A stretch of 64,000 nt of DNA from positions 558,001-622,000 of the forward strand of contig NZ_OY776222.1 of the NCBI RefSeq assembly GCF_963675395.1, read 5' to 3'. A model generated the notes under the pieces. The model made no database searches and was not told where the DNA came from. It saw only the letters and a program-made list of their open reading frames with translations. Origin of the DNA: an uncultured Vibrio sp. GTDB taxonomy: Bacteria; Pseudomonadota; Gammaproteobacteria; Enterobacterales; Vibrionaceae. Shown here piece after piece: positions 41,928-53,060 of the stretch. Positions within the stretch are counted from its first letter, which is position 1. Each line of letters begins with the position of its first letter. The translations under genes were made by a program, and so were the position numbers.

Positions 41928-43653
41928 CTTTTGTACTCATGTTAGGAATAAATAAAGAAAAAATTGTTCCGGCTGGCTCTGCGTCATCCACCACAATCGT
42001 GCCGCCAGCACGAGTGACAAAATGATGAACAAGGTAGAGTCCGATTCCGTGGCCTGACTGTTCTTTGCTTGTGACCCCTTTTTCGAATAGGGATTCTGCG
42101 ATTTGAGGAGTAATTCCAGTGCCATTATCTGCCACTTCGACAATCAGCTCATTTTCACCATAATCTGAAAGCAAAATAGTGATTCGTTTATCGCTGTTTG
42201 GATTTTTAAGCGTGGCTTCATAGGCGTTGTCGAGCAGATTACCGATGATCGCGGCAAGTTCGTCTTCGGTAATTCGCGTTGGAGGGTTGTGTAGCTGGCA
42301 AAATGGGTCAAACTCAAGGGCTAACCCCAACTCATGGGCGCGGGTGTACTTACCAAGTAGCAGACCAGCGATGACTTTTGAGTTGAAAGTTCGTGAGATA
42401 AAATCAATAAATTGTTGATGCGTTTCCGTTTCTTGGCGAATCGCTTTTAGTGCCTGGTCGTAAGCGCCAATTTGTATCAATCCACTGATTGTCGAAAGTT
42501 TGTTCGCGTATTCATGACTTAACACGCGCAAATTATCGGTTTGTTGACGAATATTGTTGAGCTGATAATTGAGCGTGCTCTTGTCGTTGCGTGGTCGAAA
42601 ACTGACCACCCAGCCAACATCATTGTCGTTTTCCCAGATGCGAACTCGTGTTGCAACTAAGGTCTCGCCGTTACAGGTGATGACCTCATGCTGACGCTCT
42701 TGAATGTCCTGGTCACCATTCATTTTCACGCCGTAGAAAAATTCGCATGGGGTAATAAATTCGTTGACCATACGTCCGCGAAGGTAATCTAAATGGTGTG
42801 CGATCCCAAGGATACGTAAGGCCTCTTGGTTGGCAGACAGAAAGCACCCTTGTTTATCAACGGCAATAATCCCTTCATACACCGCTTCCAGCACCGAATT
42901 TTGCACTCGAAGTGAGAGCGCAATTTCTTCAGGCTCCATGCCGTACATCTGTTTTTTAACGTGACGAGAAAAGGCCCACGCACCCAAGGTTGAGCAAGCC
43001 AAAATGATGAGTAGTGCGAAGAAAAACGGATATGAGTAAAACAGTAACCAAGAACTGACGGTATCTAATAAATAACCAATCGACACCACGCCGATAATCT
43101 CTCCTTTTGGTGAGATCACCGGAGATTTGCCCCGAATCGCAAAGCCAAGGCTACCTTTACGAATCGAGTAATAGTGTTCGCCTTGCTCTAATGCTCGTTC
43201 GTTATCACCGCCCTGCATCGGATAGCCGATTTTTTGATTATCCGGATGAGCAAGACGAATGCCTTGGTCATCGCCCACCACAATAAAGTCGGCATCGGAA
43301 ATTTTCTGTAACCGGGCGATTTGTTTAACTACTTCGGCGTCATTGTGCTCTGCAATCGCAGAGATTAACTGAGGGTCACTGGCAATTTCTCGCGCTTGAA
43401 TGACCGCTCGTGTGCTGACTTGATGGGTCAAAGTTTCGGATAAGATGTAGTGAAAGTATCCACCAATCAATAGCAACTGAATGCTCACGACCACAAACAG
43501 TAGTGCCCAAACACGCTGGCGAAAGGTCATGTTTCTGCAGAAATGGTGATAGAAGGCTTTATTTTGCATGTGATCTTCGTAGCAAATTGAGAACAGTGAA
43601 TTTATAAAACGCAAGGAGGAAGAGAACTGATCTCGATCTAGTGAGGAGAACAT
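41914..43653 (-). CDS. citA: Citrate sensor histidine kinase CitA (DpiB type)
   Basis: A 579-residue membrane kinase: helix at about 47-70, a periplasmic PAS domain with FIVVGDDQGIRLAHP and SIRKGSLGFAIRGKSPVISP (the Arg/Lys/Ser citrate-binding residues of CitA, read in parts), a second helix near 205-230, a cytoplasmic PAS, the His box VLSHEYANKLSTISG, and the ATPase motifs GNLLDNAYEA and GHGIGLYLV. ATG 43653 has AGGAAG ahead of it; 43569 would give a length nearer that of E. coli CitA. It is placed after oadB with citB, so the system is transcribed with its target genes. Confidence 0.9.
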   Translation of the reverse strand: MFSSLDRDQFSSSLRFINSLFSICYEDHMQNKAFYHHFCRNMTFRQRVWALLFVVVSIQLLLIGGYFHYILSETLTHQVSTRAVIQAREIASDPQLISAIAEHNDAEVVKQIARLQKISDADFIVVGDDQGIRLAHPDNQKIGYPMQGGDNERALEQGEHYYSIRKGSLGFAIRGKSPVISPKGEIIGVVSIGYLLDTVSSWLLFYSYPFFFALLIILACSTLGAWAFSRHVKKQMYGMEPEEIALSLRVQNSVLEAVYEGIIAVDKQGCFLSANQEALRILGIAHHLDYLRGRMVNEFITPCEFFYGVKMNGDQDIQERQHEVITCNGETLVATRVRIWENDNDVGWVVSFRPRNDKSTLNYQLNNIRQQTDNLRVLSHEYANKLSTISGLIQIGAYDQALKAIRQETETHQQFIDFISRTFNSKVIAGLLLGKYTRAHELGLALEFDPFCQLHNPPTRITEDELAAIIGNLLDNAYEATLKNPNSDKRITILLSDYGENELIVEVADNGTGITPQIAESLFEKGVTSKEQSGHGIGLYLVHHFVTRAGGTIVVDDAEPAGTIFSLFIPNMSTKDGNL

Positions 43654-43678
43654 TTGTCAGTCTCTTCCTACAATTTGT

Positions 43679-44980
43679 CTAACCGATCACATATTTGATC
43701 ATCACACCCGCTGCGACCGCTGAGCCGATAACCCCTGCAACGTTAGGGCCCATAGCGTGCATGAGCAAAAAGTTTTGCGCATTCGCTTCCAGGCCAACTT
43801 TGTTTGAGACGCGAGCTGCCATTGGCACCGCGGAAACACCAGCTGATCCAATCAAAGGGTTAACTTGTTCGGAGGTAAAACGGTTAAGCAGCTTCGCCAT
43901 GATAATGCCCGCTGCTGTTCCAATACAAAATGCAATAATGCCCAAGGCCAAAATACCGATGGTTTCTGTTTGAAGGAACTTATCGGCCATCAGTTTTGAA
44001 CCAACAGACAGGCCAAGGAAGATCGTCACAATGTTGATTAAAGCGTTTTGTGCCGTATCAGAAAGACGTTCGACCACGCCACATTGGCGCATCAGGTTAC
44101 CAAAGCAGAACATACCCAGAAGTGGCGTTGCTGAAGGCAGGAGCATAGCGATGAGTACAAGTAGCAAGAGTGGGAAACATACTTTCTCTAGCTTGCCTAC
44201 TTTGCGCAGCTGCTGCATGGTAATTTGTCGCTCAGATGGAGTGGTAAGCGCGCGCATGATAGGCGGTTGAATCAGCGGCACCAACGCCATATAAGAGTAT
44301 GCAGCAACGGCAATCGCACCCAAAAGTTCAGGTGCCAGCAAACTGGACACGTAGATCGCGGTTGGGCCATCTGCACCGCCGATAATGCCAACTGCGGCTG
44401 CTTGGGCCACGCTAAAGTCCATCATGCCAAAGCTACTTAAGCCCAACGCACCAAGGACGGTGGCGAAGATACCAAACTGTGCTGCTGCGCCAAGTAACAG
44501 GGTTTTCGGGTTGGCGAGTAGGGGACCAAAATCGGTCATCGCGCCAACACCCATAAATATCACCAACGGACCAGCACCAGAGGCAATCGCTACGCTGTAA
44601 AATAGGTACAACATGCCATCAGAGTATTGATACTCTTCAGCCAGCAAATGGATATTGGTAAGCTGAGTAGGTGTGGCACTTGCAAGCGCTGCTTTGATGT
44701 CAGCGGCGGAATCCACAGTCAGATTCAGTGCTGATGCAAAGGCAGACATCACTTCCGGTTTGGCAGCATGCAGTGCGTTTTCAACAGCAGACATAGCCAG
44801 CCCGGCATCGGGAAGGTTGGCAAGAATACCGCCAAAGCCGATCGGTACTAGCAACAAAGGTTCAAACTGTTTGACGATTGCCAGATACAGCAACAGTAAG
44901 CCGACAATGATCATAATGCCTTGGCCCATCTCAAGGTGGAACAAACCAAAATCATTGACTAGAGCAAAGACTTTTTCCAT
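43679..44980 (-). CDS. oadB: Oxaloacetate decarboxylase, Na+-pumping, beta subunit
   Basis: A 433-residue inner-membrane protein with roughly nine to eleven helices. It decarboxylates carboxybiotin on OadA and uses the energy to pump Na+. [16 protein letters not shown] carries the key Asp of the family, and the C-terminal [15 protein letters not shown] and [15 protein letters not shown] are conserved (seen in parts). It is 15 bp downstream of oadA. The Na+ gradient it makes can drive citrate uptake by CitS. Confidence 0.94.
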   Translation of the reverse strand: MEKVFALVNDFGLFHLEMGQGIMIIVGLLLLYLAIVKQFEPLLLVPIGFGGILANLPDAGLAMSAVENALHAAKPEVMSAFASALNLTVDSAADIKAALASATPTQLTNIHLLAEEYQYSDGMLYLFYSVAIASGAGPLVIFMGVGAMTDFGPLLANPKTLLLGAAAQFGIFATVLGALGLSSFGMMDFSVAQAAAVGIIGGADGPTAIYVSSLLAPELLGAIAVAAYSYMALVPLIQPPIMRALTTPSERQITMQQLRKVGKLEKVCFPLLLLVLIAMLLPSATPLLGMFCFGNLMRQCGVVERLSDTAQNALINIVTIFLGLSVGSKLMADKFLQTETIGILALGIIAFCIGTAAGIIMAKLLNRFTSEQVNPLIGSAGVSAVPMAARVSNKVGLEANAQNFLLMHAMGPNVAGVIGSAVAAGVMIKYVIG

Positions 44981-44995
44981 GGGACAAGCTCCTGT

Positions 44996-46795
44996 TTAGG
45001 CGATTTGTAGTAGTGGAGCACCGACATCAACGGCGTCTCCTTCAGAGACTTCAATGCTAGCAATTTGCCCGGTACGTGGAGCACGAATTTCGGTTTCCAT
45101 TTTCATCGCTTCAAGGATCAGCAGGACTTGGCCTTCTTCTACGGTATCACCCGGTTTAGCGTGAATTTTCCAAATGTTACCGGTCAGCGGAGCATTCATT
45201 GGCTCGGAGTTGGCAGCTGGTGCTGGGACGCTTGGTGCAGGTTGTGCTGCAGTTTGTACAGCAGCTGGTGCGACTTGGGTGATATCGCCGCCTTCATTGA
45301 CTTCAACCACATACGTTTGGCTGTTGACGGTAATAGTGTACGTGCTTGGATGTTGTGTCATTTTACTTTTCTCTGTATTTGCTTGTTTAGATTGAGATGC
45401 TGATGGCTTTGGCTCAAACGCATCTGGGTTGTGGCGGTTTTCGAGGAATTTCCAGCCTACCTGAGGGAAGAGGGCTATGGTCAATACGTCATCGATTAGG
45501 TCGTCGGCAAGCGTGAGATTTTTCTCTTGAGCCTGAGATTTTACGTCGCTAATCAGGGTATCGAGCTCTGGCGGCAATTGGTCTGCTGGACGGCAGGTTA
45601 TCGGCTGTTCACCGTCGAGTACGCGAGCTTGTAGATCAATATTGACTGGCGCTGGAGTGCGGCCGTATTCACCTTTTAAAACACCAGCCGTTTCTTTGGT
45701 AATGGTTTTGTAACGCTCGCCCATCAACACGTTGATCACTGCTTGAGTACCGACAATTTGTGAGGTTGGGGTGACCAGCGGAATAAAACCAAGTTCTTCA
45801 CGTACTTTCGGAATCTCAGTCAGCACTTGATCAAGTTTGTCTTGCGCATTTTGTTGTTTGAGCTGACTTTCCATATTGGTCAGCATGCCACCTGGAACTT
45901 GTGCGACGATGATGCGTGAATCTGAGCCTTTTAGCTGGCCTTCAAAAGTGGCGTATTTTTTACGCACTTCACGGAAGTACGCGGCAATGGATTCCAGCTT
46001 TTCGATATTAAGCCCGGTATCAAATGGCGTGTCTTTTAGCGTCGCGACCAACGATTCGGTGGCAGGGTGTCCGTACGTGCCGCTCATTGAAGAGATAGCG
46101 GTATCAACACGGTCAATGCCTGCTTCAATCGCTTTAATAATGGTCATATCTGCAAGGCCAGCCGTAGAGTGGCAGTGTAGGTGCAGCGGTACATCGACTT
46201 GCTTTTTCAGGGTAGAGACCAGATCTTCGGCTTGGTATGGCGTTAAAATACCCGCCATGTCTTTGAGGGCGATGGAATCGACGCCTATTTCACTCAATTG
46301 CTGAGCCACATCAACCCAAGTTTGTAAGTTATGCACTGGGCTGGTGGTGTAGCACAGTGTGCCTTGGGCATGAGCACTGTTATTTTTTACTGCGGTGATG
46401 GCTTGCTGCATATTGCGCGGATCGTTCATGGCATCAAAGACACGGAAAACGTCCATTCCGTTACTTACCGCACGTTCGACGAACTTATCCACCACATCGT
46501 CAGCATAGTGACGATAACCCAAAAGATTTTGACCACGCAGCAGCATTTGTAGAGGCGTTTTAGGCATGGCTTTTTTCAGTTCACGCAGGCGTACCCATGG
46601 GTCTTCACCAAGAAAGCGAATGCAACTGTCAAAAGTGGCGCCCCCCCAACATTCCAGAGACCAATAACCAACTTCGTCAAGCTGCTGAGCGATAGGGAGC
46701 ATGTCATCTAAGCGAAGACGAGTTGCGAATAGCGATTGATGTGCGTCACGTAAGACAACGTCAGTAATGCCAATGTTTTTTTTTGACTCAGACAT
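44996..46795 (-). CDS. oadA: Oxaloacetate decarboxylase alpha subunit
   Basis: A 599-residue soluble subunit. The N-terminal carboxyltransferase barrel has [14 protein letters not shown], the metal ligands in HLHCHSTAG, and ALKDMAG with the catalytic Lys. After a Pro/Ala-rich linker (about 500-530) the biotin domain has EAMKMET with the biotinyl Lys near residue 565. It takes the carboxyl group from oxaloacetate made by citrate lyase and passes it to OadB, leaving pyruvate. It sits 11 bp after oadG. Confidence 0.95.
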   Translation of the reverse strand: MSESKKNIGITDVVLRDAHQSLFATRLRLDDMLPIAQQLDEVGYWSLECWGGATFDSCIRFLGEDPWVRLRELKKAMPKTPLQMLLRGQNLLGYRHYADDVVDKFVERAVSNGMDVFRVFDAMNDPRNMQQAITAVKNNSAHAQGTLCYTTSPVHNLQTWVDVAQQLSEIGVDSIALKDMAGILTPYQAEDLVSTLKKQVDVPLHLHCHSTAGLADMTIIKAIEAGIDRVDTAISSMSGTYGHPATESLVATLKDTPFDTGLNIEKLESIAAYFREVRKKYATFEGQLKGSDSRIIVAQVPGGMLTNMESQLKQQNAQDKLDQVLTEIPKVREELGFIPLVTPTSQIVGTQAVINVLMGERYKTITKETAGVLKGEYGRTPAPVNIDLQARVLDGEQPITCRPADQLPPELDTLISDVKSQAQEKNLTLADDLIDDVLTIALFPQVGWKFLENRHNPDAFEPKPSASQSKQANTEKSKMTQHPSTYTITVNSQTYVVEVNEGGDITQVAPAAVQTAAQPAPSVPAPAANSEPMNAPLTGNIWKIHAKPGDTVEEGQVLLILEAMKMETEIRAPRTGQIASIEVSEGDAVDVGAPLLQIA

Positions 46796-46806
46796 GAGGA
46801 TTCCTT

Positions 46807-47061
46807 CTACAGCGAGTTTTGTTGAATTCTTTTGTGGTGAACCGCCGCCGCCAACACGGCAACCAACTGGTTATCTTGTTGCACTGACGGTGGTGGGGTA
46901 ACAGTTTTTGTTGCCGGTTTTGCTTCAGGTTCTGGGAACCAACGTGCGATCAATTTGGACATGGCGTTGACGGCGAACACCAAAAAGACGAGAAAAATGA
47001 ACACAAACCCCATGCCTAATGTCATCAGGTTGAGTCCTTCGGAAAATAGATTTGATTGCAT
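46807..47061 (-). CDS. oadG: Oxaloacetate decarboxylase gamma subunit
   Basis: An 84-residue protein with one N-terminal membrane helix ([20 protein letters not shown], residues 12-31) and a Pro-rich tail that in this family helps assemble OadA with OadB and binds zinc. The start at 47061 (MQSNLF) follows GGGAGC; the ten-residue longer frame lacks a site. Confidence 0.9.
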   Translation of the reverse strand: MQSNLFSEGLNLMTLGMGFVFIFLVFLVFAVNAMSKLIARWFPEPEAKPATKTVTPPPSVQQDNQLVAVLAAAVHHKRIQQNSL

Positions 47062-47128
47062 AAGCGCTCCCAAAAATAAGTGGGGGAGCAAAGGTCACCC
47101 GTTTGCTCCCAATGAAACAAGATTGCGA

Positions 47129-48472
47129 TTAACCGCCGAGTACGCCAAACACGACACTGGCGATAATCAGTACCAGACCGCCACCAAGACGTGAGGAGAT
47201 TTGCGCGTAGGAAAGCAGAGACATGCGGTTTGAAGCGGCAAGGACTTCCAGGTCACCAGAACCACCGCGGTTTGCCATACAAAGGCCAGCTGTAATGGAT
47301 GATTCAATAGGGTAGAAGCCCATCACCCAGCCACCAACAGATGCACCAATAATGGCGCCCACGACAATTAGTGAAGCGATAACCAGGTTAGTGAAGTTCA
47401 GTGCGTTGATGATTTCGCCAAGGTCGGTATACGCGATACCTACACCGACCATCAGTACCCAAAGCAGCTGTTTAGAGAAGAATGAAGAGAGACGTTTAGC
47501 GCCTTCTTTGATCTCGTCAGAACACAAACCACAGGCATTAATGATGGCAACCAAAATCACCATGTAAGCAAAGGTGTGAATTTTTACATCACCAAAGCCA
47601 GGCAAAATTTGTTTCGATAGTGCAGAAGAAAACGTATATACACAGGCAGCCAGCATGAGGCCAATCGCGATTTCACGCGGGGTGATTTTGGCTTCTTTTT
47701 GCTCTTCAACGCTAAAGTTAGACTTACGCAGTAACTCGCCATTACCTGTCAGTGATGGCATTCTTTCACCGATACCATTGAGTACCGCTGCTGCCACAAT
47801 CGCGACGATGTTGGCTATGGTTAAAATCGCGATAGCGACTGAGTAGTACTGCTCTTTAGATCCACCTGTGACGGATTCATAGATCTCTGATAGAGGAATC
47901 GCGCCAGCACCGTTACCACCACCCATGATAGGTAAAACGTATAACATCATGATTTCTTTTACAGAAATTCCGAAAATCAAACCACCCAAAATCCCAAGAA
48001 CTGAAGCACCAGCTACGGCAGCTAAAATCGTTGGAATGTAGCCGACAAGGGATTTGAGCAAAAGTTTACGGTTTACGGCAAGGATCGAGCCCGTAATCAA
48101 TACGGCGATAAACAAGTCGAGGAAGTCAGTACTTTTCATGACATCGGTGACGGTTGAGATTTCTTTCTCCGTCAATAAACCAGCATGAACAAACCAAGCG
48201 GCGACCAAGAAAATCATGACAGGCGCACCGCCGATATATTTGTTGAAGATTGGTAGACGATTCCCTAATTCACCAAATAAGGCTCCAACCACGAACATAA
48301 AACCAAAACCACCCACAATATTATCTGGGATAGTGTCAGTGACATGCGCGATCAAAATAACCATGAATAAGATGCTGTAGAGAGGTAATGGTAGGCCAAA
48401 AATTCTAACTTGCGATAACATCGCTAAGCCAGAGCTTTGTCCTTCATTTATAATTAGTGTTTTTTCGTTCAT
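47129..48472 (-). CDS. citS: Na+/citrate symporter CitS, 2-hydroxycarboxylate family
   Basis: A 447-residue inner-membrane transporter with about 11 helices. The two GGxG re-entrant loops are visible: PIMGGGNGAGAIP (about 182) and CMANRGGSGDLEV (about 400). The latter includes the Arg that holds the citrate carboxylate. It brings citrate in with Na+ (exporting acetate in some species), supplying the lyase. It is first in the leftward operon citS-oadGAB-citAB and divergent from citC. Confidence 0.94.
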   Translation of the reverse strand: MNEKTLIINEGQSSGLAMLSQVRIFGLPLPLYSILFMVILIAHVTDTIPDNIVGGFGFMFVVGALFGELGNRLPIFNKYIGGAPVMIFLVAAWFVHAGLLTEKEISTVTDVMKSTDFLDLFIAVLITGSILAVNRKLLLKSLVGYIPTILAAVAGASVLGILGGLIFGISVKEIMMLYVLPIMGGGNGAGAIPLSEIYESVTGGSKEQYYSVAIAILTIANIVAIVAAAVLNGIGERMPSLTGNGELLRKSNFSVEEQKEAKITPREIAIGLMLAACVYTFSSALSKQILPGFGDVKIHTFAYMVILVAIINACGLCSDEIKEGAKRLSSFFSKQLLWVLMVGVGIAYTDLGEIINALNFTNLVIASLIVVGAIIGASVGGWVMGFYPIESSITAGLCMANRGGSGDLEVLAASNRMSLLSYAQISSRLGGGLVLIIASVVFGVLGG

Positions 48473-48744
48473 CTTAAATATTCCATTGTTGATGTTTCAT
48501 TTATAACTTATTCATAATTCCTTCTCTTAACTGTGAGAGTGATCATTTAATTTTATGGCTTAAAAATACACTTATGAATTTAAAGTTTTTAATTATTGAA
48601 TTTTGTAATATTTCAATAAGTTAGATAATAAAAAACATTAAAATCATAAAGACTTTTTAGTCGCAAAAAATAGTCGACTTTGATCATCATTTTCTATCGC
48701 CTATTCGCTCACTATTTGTTTGTCGAGATAAGGGGATGAATAAG
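48473..48744. promoter_or_regulatory. Divergent citS-citC control region
   Basis: About 270 bp, very AT-rich, with a run of TTAAA/TTTAA-like words of the sort CitB binds. Dyads GACTTTTTAGTC (48651-48662) and AGTCGACT (48672-48679) stand near the citC start. This is the expected place for CitB and for CRP control, but exact sites are uncertain. Confidence 0.55.
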
Positions 48745-49797
48745 ATGTTAGACACTTATACATTAAGCAGGGTTAGTGCTAGAAATCAGAAAAAGTGGGC
48801 TGATGTAGCCGCGTTCTTGCAACGCTTTAACCTTGGTGTCGACACGGATGTCGAGCGCTTTATTGTCGCGTATTCAGGCGAGGAGATAGTGGCCTGCGGC
48901 GGGATTGCCGGGAATATTCTCAAATCAATTGCTATCGTTGAACAACTGCATGGTACTGGGTTTTCATTGAAGCTCATGACCGAATTAACATCCTTGGCTT
49001 ATGAAATGGGAAGGTATGAATTATTCCTATTTACGAAACCACAGAATGTTAAATTATTTCGTCAATCTGGCTTTTTTCCGATTGCAAAAGTCGAGGGTAA
49101 TTTAGTCCTTTTAGAGAATAGTCAATATCGTTTAAGAAATTATTGTCGAAAATTAAATAGATCAAAAGTGGATGGGAATAAAATTGGTGGGATCGTTATT
49201 AATGCCAATCCATTCACTTTAGGTCATCAATATTTAATTGAGCAAGCTGCAAAAGATTGCGACTGGCTACATATCATTGTCGTTAAAGAAGAAGGGAGTG
49301 AATTTTCTTATCACGACAGATTTGAAATGATTAAAAATGGTATTAGCCACCTTCGCAATATCACGGTACATCCAGGTTCGAGTTATATTATTTCAAGAGC
49401 GACATTTCCTACGTATTTTATTAAATCTCAGGGCTTGATTAACTATTGTCATACCGCCATCGACTTACAACTATTTCGTCATTTCATCGCGCCAGCTTTG
49501 GGCATTACCCATCGTTACGTGGGCAGCGAGCCAGAGTGTGTGGTCACCAGCCATTACAACCAACAAATGAAACATTGGCTAACCACGGACGACTTGAAGT
49601 GGCCATCGGTTGAGGTGATTGAATTTGAACGTAAAACCGTACATCAACAGCCAATATCTGCTTCAACGGTGCGTTCGTTACTAAAGCAAGGGCAGTTCAA
49701 ACAGCTCGCTTCGCTGCTGCCACAGACATCCATCGATTATATCCAGAGCCATCAATTGTTCACTGCGGCGCGCTCTGGTGAGTTTGCGGCTGCTTAG
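48745..49797 (+). CDS. citC: Citrate lyase ligase
   Basis: A protein of about 350 residues that uses ATP and acetate to acetylate the prosthetic group of CitD and so activate the lyase. An N-terminal GNAT-like domain (VACGGIAGNILKSIAIVE, 50-70) precedes a nucleotidylyl-transferase domain with NANPFTLGHQYLIEQAA (the HxGH-like motif) and ISASTVRSLL. ATG 48745 has AAGGGG at proper distance; ATG 48736 is three codons earlier but abuts the ribosome site. First gene of the lyase operon. Confidence 0.93.
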   Translation: MLDTYTLSRVSARNQKKWADVAAFLQRFNLGVDTDVERFIVAYSGEEIVACGGIAGNILKSIAIVEQLHGTGFSLKLMTELTSLAYEMGRYELFLFTKPQNVKLFRQSGFFPIAKVEGNLVLLENSQYRLRNYCRKLNRSKVDGNKIGGIVINANPFTLGHQYLIEQAAKDCDWLHIIVVKEEGSEFSYHDRFEMIKNGISHLRNITVHPGSSYIISRATFPTYFIKSQGLINYCHTAIDLQLFRHFIAPALGITHRYVGSEPECVVTSHYNQQMKHWLTTDDLKWPSVEVIEFERKTVHQQPISASTVRSLLKQGQFKQLASLLPQTSIDYIQSHQLFTAARSGEFAAA

Positions 49798-49831
49798 CTG
49801 CCTAATAGATTAACGTGTAAAGGTTTATTGA

Positions 49832-50128
49832 ATGAAAATTAAACAGCCCGCTTTTGCAGGCACACTGGAGTCCAGTGATCTGCAAGTTCGTATTGCGCCG
49901 AACCCAGAAGGTGTGATTGATATTGCGCTCGACAGTTCGGTGCAAAAGCAGTTCGGTACAGCTATCGAAAGTTTGGTTCGCGAAGTGCTCAGCAGCATGG
50001 GCGTAGAATCTGCTCAGCTTGAGATTGAAGACAAAGGTGCCTTGGATTGTGTGATCAAAGCTCGGGTCCAAGCCGCAGTTATGCGCGCCGCCGAGAGTAA
50101 ACAGATTGAATGGGGAGCACTATCATGA
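49832..50128 (+). CDS. citD: Citrate lyase acyl carrier protein (gamma subunit)
   Basis: A 98-residue carrier with the start [20 protein letters not shown]. Ser14 is the site for the phosphoribosyl-dephospho-CoA group added by CitX. The citE start overlaps its stop by 4 bp, so translation is coupled. Confidence 0.94.
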   Translation: MKIKQPAFAGTLESSDLQVRIAPNPEGVIDIALDSSVQKQFGTAIESLVREVLSSMGVESAQLEIEDKGALDCVIKARVQAAVMRAAESKQIEWGALS

Positions 50129-51000
50129 GTCAACTACGCCGCAGTATGCTGTTTGTTCCTGGCGCTAACGCAGCTATGTTGAGCAACACTTTTATCTACA
50201 AGCCAGATGCCATTATGTTTGACCTGGAAGATTCCGTTTCTATACGCGAAAAAGACACCGCAAGAATGTTGGTGTTTCATGCGCTGCAGAACCCGTTTTA
50301 TAAAGATGTTGAGACTGTGGTCCGCGTCAATCCTCTCGATTCTGAGCACGGTCTCAATGACCTCAATGCGGTAGTTCGCGGTGGCGCTGATGTGGTTCGT
50401 CTACCTAAGACCGACAACGCTGAAGATGTGCTGGAGATGGAACGTCATATCACAGAGATTGAGCGCCAATGTGGTCGCGAAGTAGGCAGTACCAAAATGA
50501 TGGCGGCGATTGAGTCGGCTAACGGGGTTAATAACGCAGTAGACATAGCACATTGTTGTCCGCGTCTGATTGGTATTGCGCTTGGCGCTGAAGATTATGT
50601 ACGTGACTTGCGTACCCAGCGCTCACCAGAAGGCACTGAACTTTTGTTTGCCCGTTGCTCAATTTTACAGGCGGCTCGCTCGGCGGGAATCATGGCGTTT
50701 GATACGGTTTACTCTGATGCCAATAACGAGGCAGGGTTCTTACGTGAAGCTGAGCACATCAAGCAACTTGGCTTTGATGGCAAATCGTTGATTAACCCAC
50801 GCCAAATCGAAATTATCCATAACGTATTTGCCCCAACGCAGAAAGAAGTGGACTACGCCATTCGCGTGATTGAAGCAGCGAAAGAAGCCGAAGAGCAAGG
50901 TCTCGGTGTCGTGTCCCTTAACGGCAAAATGGTCGATAGTCCAATCATTGAGCGTGCACGCTGGACTCTTCAAAAAGCACAAACAGGTATCAAACAATAA
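50125..51000 (+). CDS. citE: Citrate lyase beta subunit (citryl-ACP lyase)
   Basis: A 291-residue HpcH/HpaI-fold lyase that splits citryl-ACP to acetyl-ACP and oxaloacetate. [27 protein letters not shown] with metal/substrate acids, VRLPKTD, and [19 protein letters not shown] are the family motifs. The start at 50125 overlaps citD (ATGA) and has GGGGAG before it. Confidence 0.94.
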   Translation: MSQLRRSMLFVPGANAAMLSNTFIYKPDAIMFDLEDSVSIREKDTARMLVFHALQNPFYKDVETVVRVNPLDSEHGLNDLNAVVRGGADVVRLPKTDNAEDVLEMERHITEIERQCGREVGSTKMMAAIESANGVNNAVDIAHCCPRLIGIALGAEDYVRDLRTQRSPEGTELLFARCSILQAARSAGIMAFDTVYSDANNEAGFLREAEHIKQLGFDGKSLINPRQIEIIHNVFAPTQKEVDYAIRVIEAAKEAEEQGLGVVSLNGKMVDSPIIERARWTLQKAQTGIKQ

Positions 51001-51009
51001 GGCAGTATC

Positions 51010-52524
51010 ATGGCAGAATTTGAATTTAATCTAGACCTTCCTCACGCGTCTTCACTGACTGCATTTGGTGGTGCCAACCTTACCACGCCTTATCTGGCTG
51101 ATGCGAACGCAAAAACGGGTCGCAAAATAAAAACGGACCTTGAGCAAGCGATTCGTGACTCAGGGCTACAAGATGGCATGACTGTCTCTTTCCACCACTC
51201 ATTTCGCGGTGGGGATAAAGTCATCAATATGGTGATGGATACCATCGCCAATATGGGTTTTAAAAACTTAACCTTAGCGCCGAGTTCACTAACAAGCATT
51301 CATTCGCCTATTGTTGAACACATTCGTAATGGTGTGGTGAGTAAGCTTTATACATCGGGCATTCGTGGCGAATTGGGCGAGGCGATTTCGAACGGATTAT
51401 TGCAAGAACCTGTGCATATTCATTCTCACGGCGGCCGTGTTCACTTGATACAAAGCGGTGAGCTGAATATTGATGTCGCCTTTATTGGTGTCCCTTGTTG
51501 TGATGAATTTGGTAACGCCAATGGCATTCATGGTCAATCTCGTTGCGGATCGCTAGGCTATGCCAAAGTAGACGCGCAGCATGCAAAACATGTGGTCATG
51601 CTGACTGAAAGTTTAGCAGCGTATCCCAACCATCCAGCGTCTATCACGCAAGATTATGTTGATGCGGTAGTGAAAGTCGCTGAAGTGGGTGACCCAGCTA
51701 AAATTGGTGGCGGTGAAACGCGCCTTACCAGCAATCCGCGTGAGCTTCTGATAGCGAAGCGAGCGGCGGATGTCATCATCAACTCAGCTTATTTCAAACA
51801 AGGCTTTAACCTACAAACCGGATCAGGTGGCGCATCGTTAGCCGTTACTCGCTTTTTAGAAAATGAAATGATGAAACAAGGCATTACAGCAGAGTTTGCC
51901 TTGGGTGGCATCACTTCAACTATGGTGGCGATGCATGAAAAAGGCTTAATTAAAAACTTACTGGATGTGCAATGTTTTGATGTCGGTGCGGCGGACTCAT
52001 TAGCGCGCAACCCAAATCATATTGAGATTTCCGCTAACGAATACGCGAATCCATCTTCAAAAGGGGCGGTAGTCGATCGCTTGGATATTGTGATTCTTAG
52101 TGCGTTAGAAATCGATACTCAATTTAACGTCAACGTAATCACTGGCTCTGATGGGGTTATTCGCGGAGCTTCTGGTGGCCACTGTGATACCGCTGAAGGC
52201 GCAAGTTTAGCGATTGTCGTTGCGCCACTTGTTCGCGGACGAATTCCAACTGTGGTGAGTCGCGTACTTAATACAGTAACGCCGGGTGAATCAGTGGATG
52301 TGCTGGTGACCGATCACGGTGTGGCGGTGAATCCAAGACGTACGGATGTGCGAGAGCAACTAGAGAGCAAAGGCATTGAAGTGGTCGATATTGAAACGCT
52401 TTGCCAGCGTGCCATGACTCTAACGGGTGAACCAGCACCGATTGAATTTGATGAGCAAATCGTGGGTTATGTTCGTTACCGCGATGGTTCTGTGATTGAT
52501 GTGATTAGGAGAGTAAAACAATGA
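51010..52524 (+). CDS. citF: Citrate lyase alpha subunit (citrate:acetyl-ACP transferase)
   Basis: A 504-residue CoA-transferase-fold subunit that exchanges the acetyl group of the carrier for citrate. SFHHSFRGGDKV near the N-terminus, GASGGHCDTAEGASL and VTDHGVAVNPRR near the end are typical of CitF. It overlaps citX by 4 bp. Complete and full-length. Confidence 0.95.
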   Translation: MAEFEFNLDLPHASSLTAFGGANLTTPYLADANAKTGRKIKTDLEQAIRDSGLQDGMTVSFHHSFRGGDKVINMVMDTIANMGFKNLTLAPSSLTSIHSPIVEHIRNGVVSKLYTSGIRGELGEAISNGLLQEPVHIHSHGGRVHLIQSGELNIDVAFIGVPCCDEFGNANGIHGQSRCGSLGYAKVDAQHAKHVVMLTESLAAYPNHPASITQDYVDAVVKVAEVGDPAKIGGGETRLTSNPRELLIAKRAADVIINSAYFKQGFNLQTGSGGASLAVTRFLENEMMKQGITAEFALGGITSTMVAMHEKGLIKNLLDVQCFDVGAADSLARNPNHIEISANEYANPSSKGAVVDRLDIVILSALEIDTQFNVNVITGSDGVIRGASGGHCDTAEGASLAIVVAPLVRGRIPTVVSRVLNTVTPGESVDVLVTDHGVAVNPRRTDVREQLESKGIEVVDIETLCQRAMTLTGEPAPIEFDEQIVGYVRYRDGSVIDVIRRVKQ

Positions 52525-53060
52525 CCTTTGATCGCCAAGCACACGCGGTTGGGCTTGACGAAGTATTGGAGAGCAAAGAGGCTCGAATGAAACGACAACA
52601 TGAGTGGCTTAGCCGCCACTCATCGCCTCTCATCTCTTTTACTGTCAACATTCCCGGCCCCTACAAGTTAACCCCAAGTTCACACAAAGTGTTTGAACAA
52701 GGGGTGGAGGCCATAAGCCTGGCTTGTAAGCAACACGGCTGTGACATAGCCGCGCGCCAGCTGCTAACTAAAAATACTGGCCCTGAAGGGGTATTTGCGG
52801 TGAAAGCGGTCAGCGCATCGGTACTTAAAAAGCTGATGATTAAGATTGAGTCATGTCACCCGCTGGGCAGGCTGATGGATCTCGATGTGATAGGCGTAGA
52901 TGGCAAAATTATATCGCGCCAGGGGAAACAAATGCCGCGTCGTAAATGCCTTATCTGTGAGCAAGATGCGGTTGTCTGTGGACGCAGTCATCGCCACACG
53001 CTCTCTGAACTGACTTCCGTCATCGATCAAATGGTAAGAGAACATGAATTCAGCGCTTAA
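52521..53060 (+). CDS. citX: Apo-citrate lyase phosphoribosyl-dephospho-CoA transferase
   Basis: A 179-residue transferase that attaches the prosthetic group to CitD. GRLMDLDVIG and RRKCLICEQDAVVCGRSHRH (with its Cys/His cluster) are the CitX signature. It overlaps both neighbours (citF by 4 bp, citG by 17 bp). Confidence 0.93.
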   Translation: MTFDRQAHAVGLDEVLESKEARMKRQHEWLSRHSSPLISFTVNIPGPYKLTPSSHKVFEQGVEAISLACKQHGCDIAARQLLTKNTGPEGVFAVKAVSASVLKKLMIKIESCHPLGRLMDLDVIGVDGKIISRQGKQMPRRKCLICEQDAVVCGRSHRHTLSELTSVIDQMVREHEFSA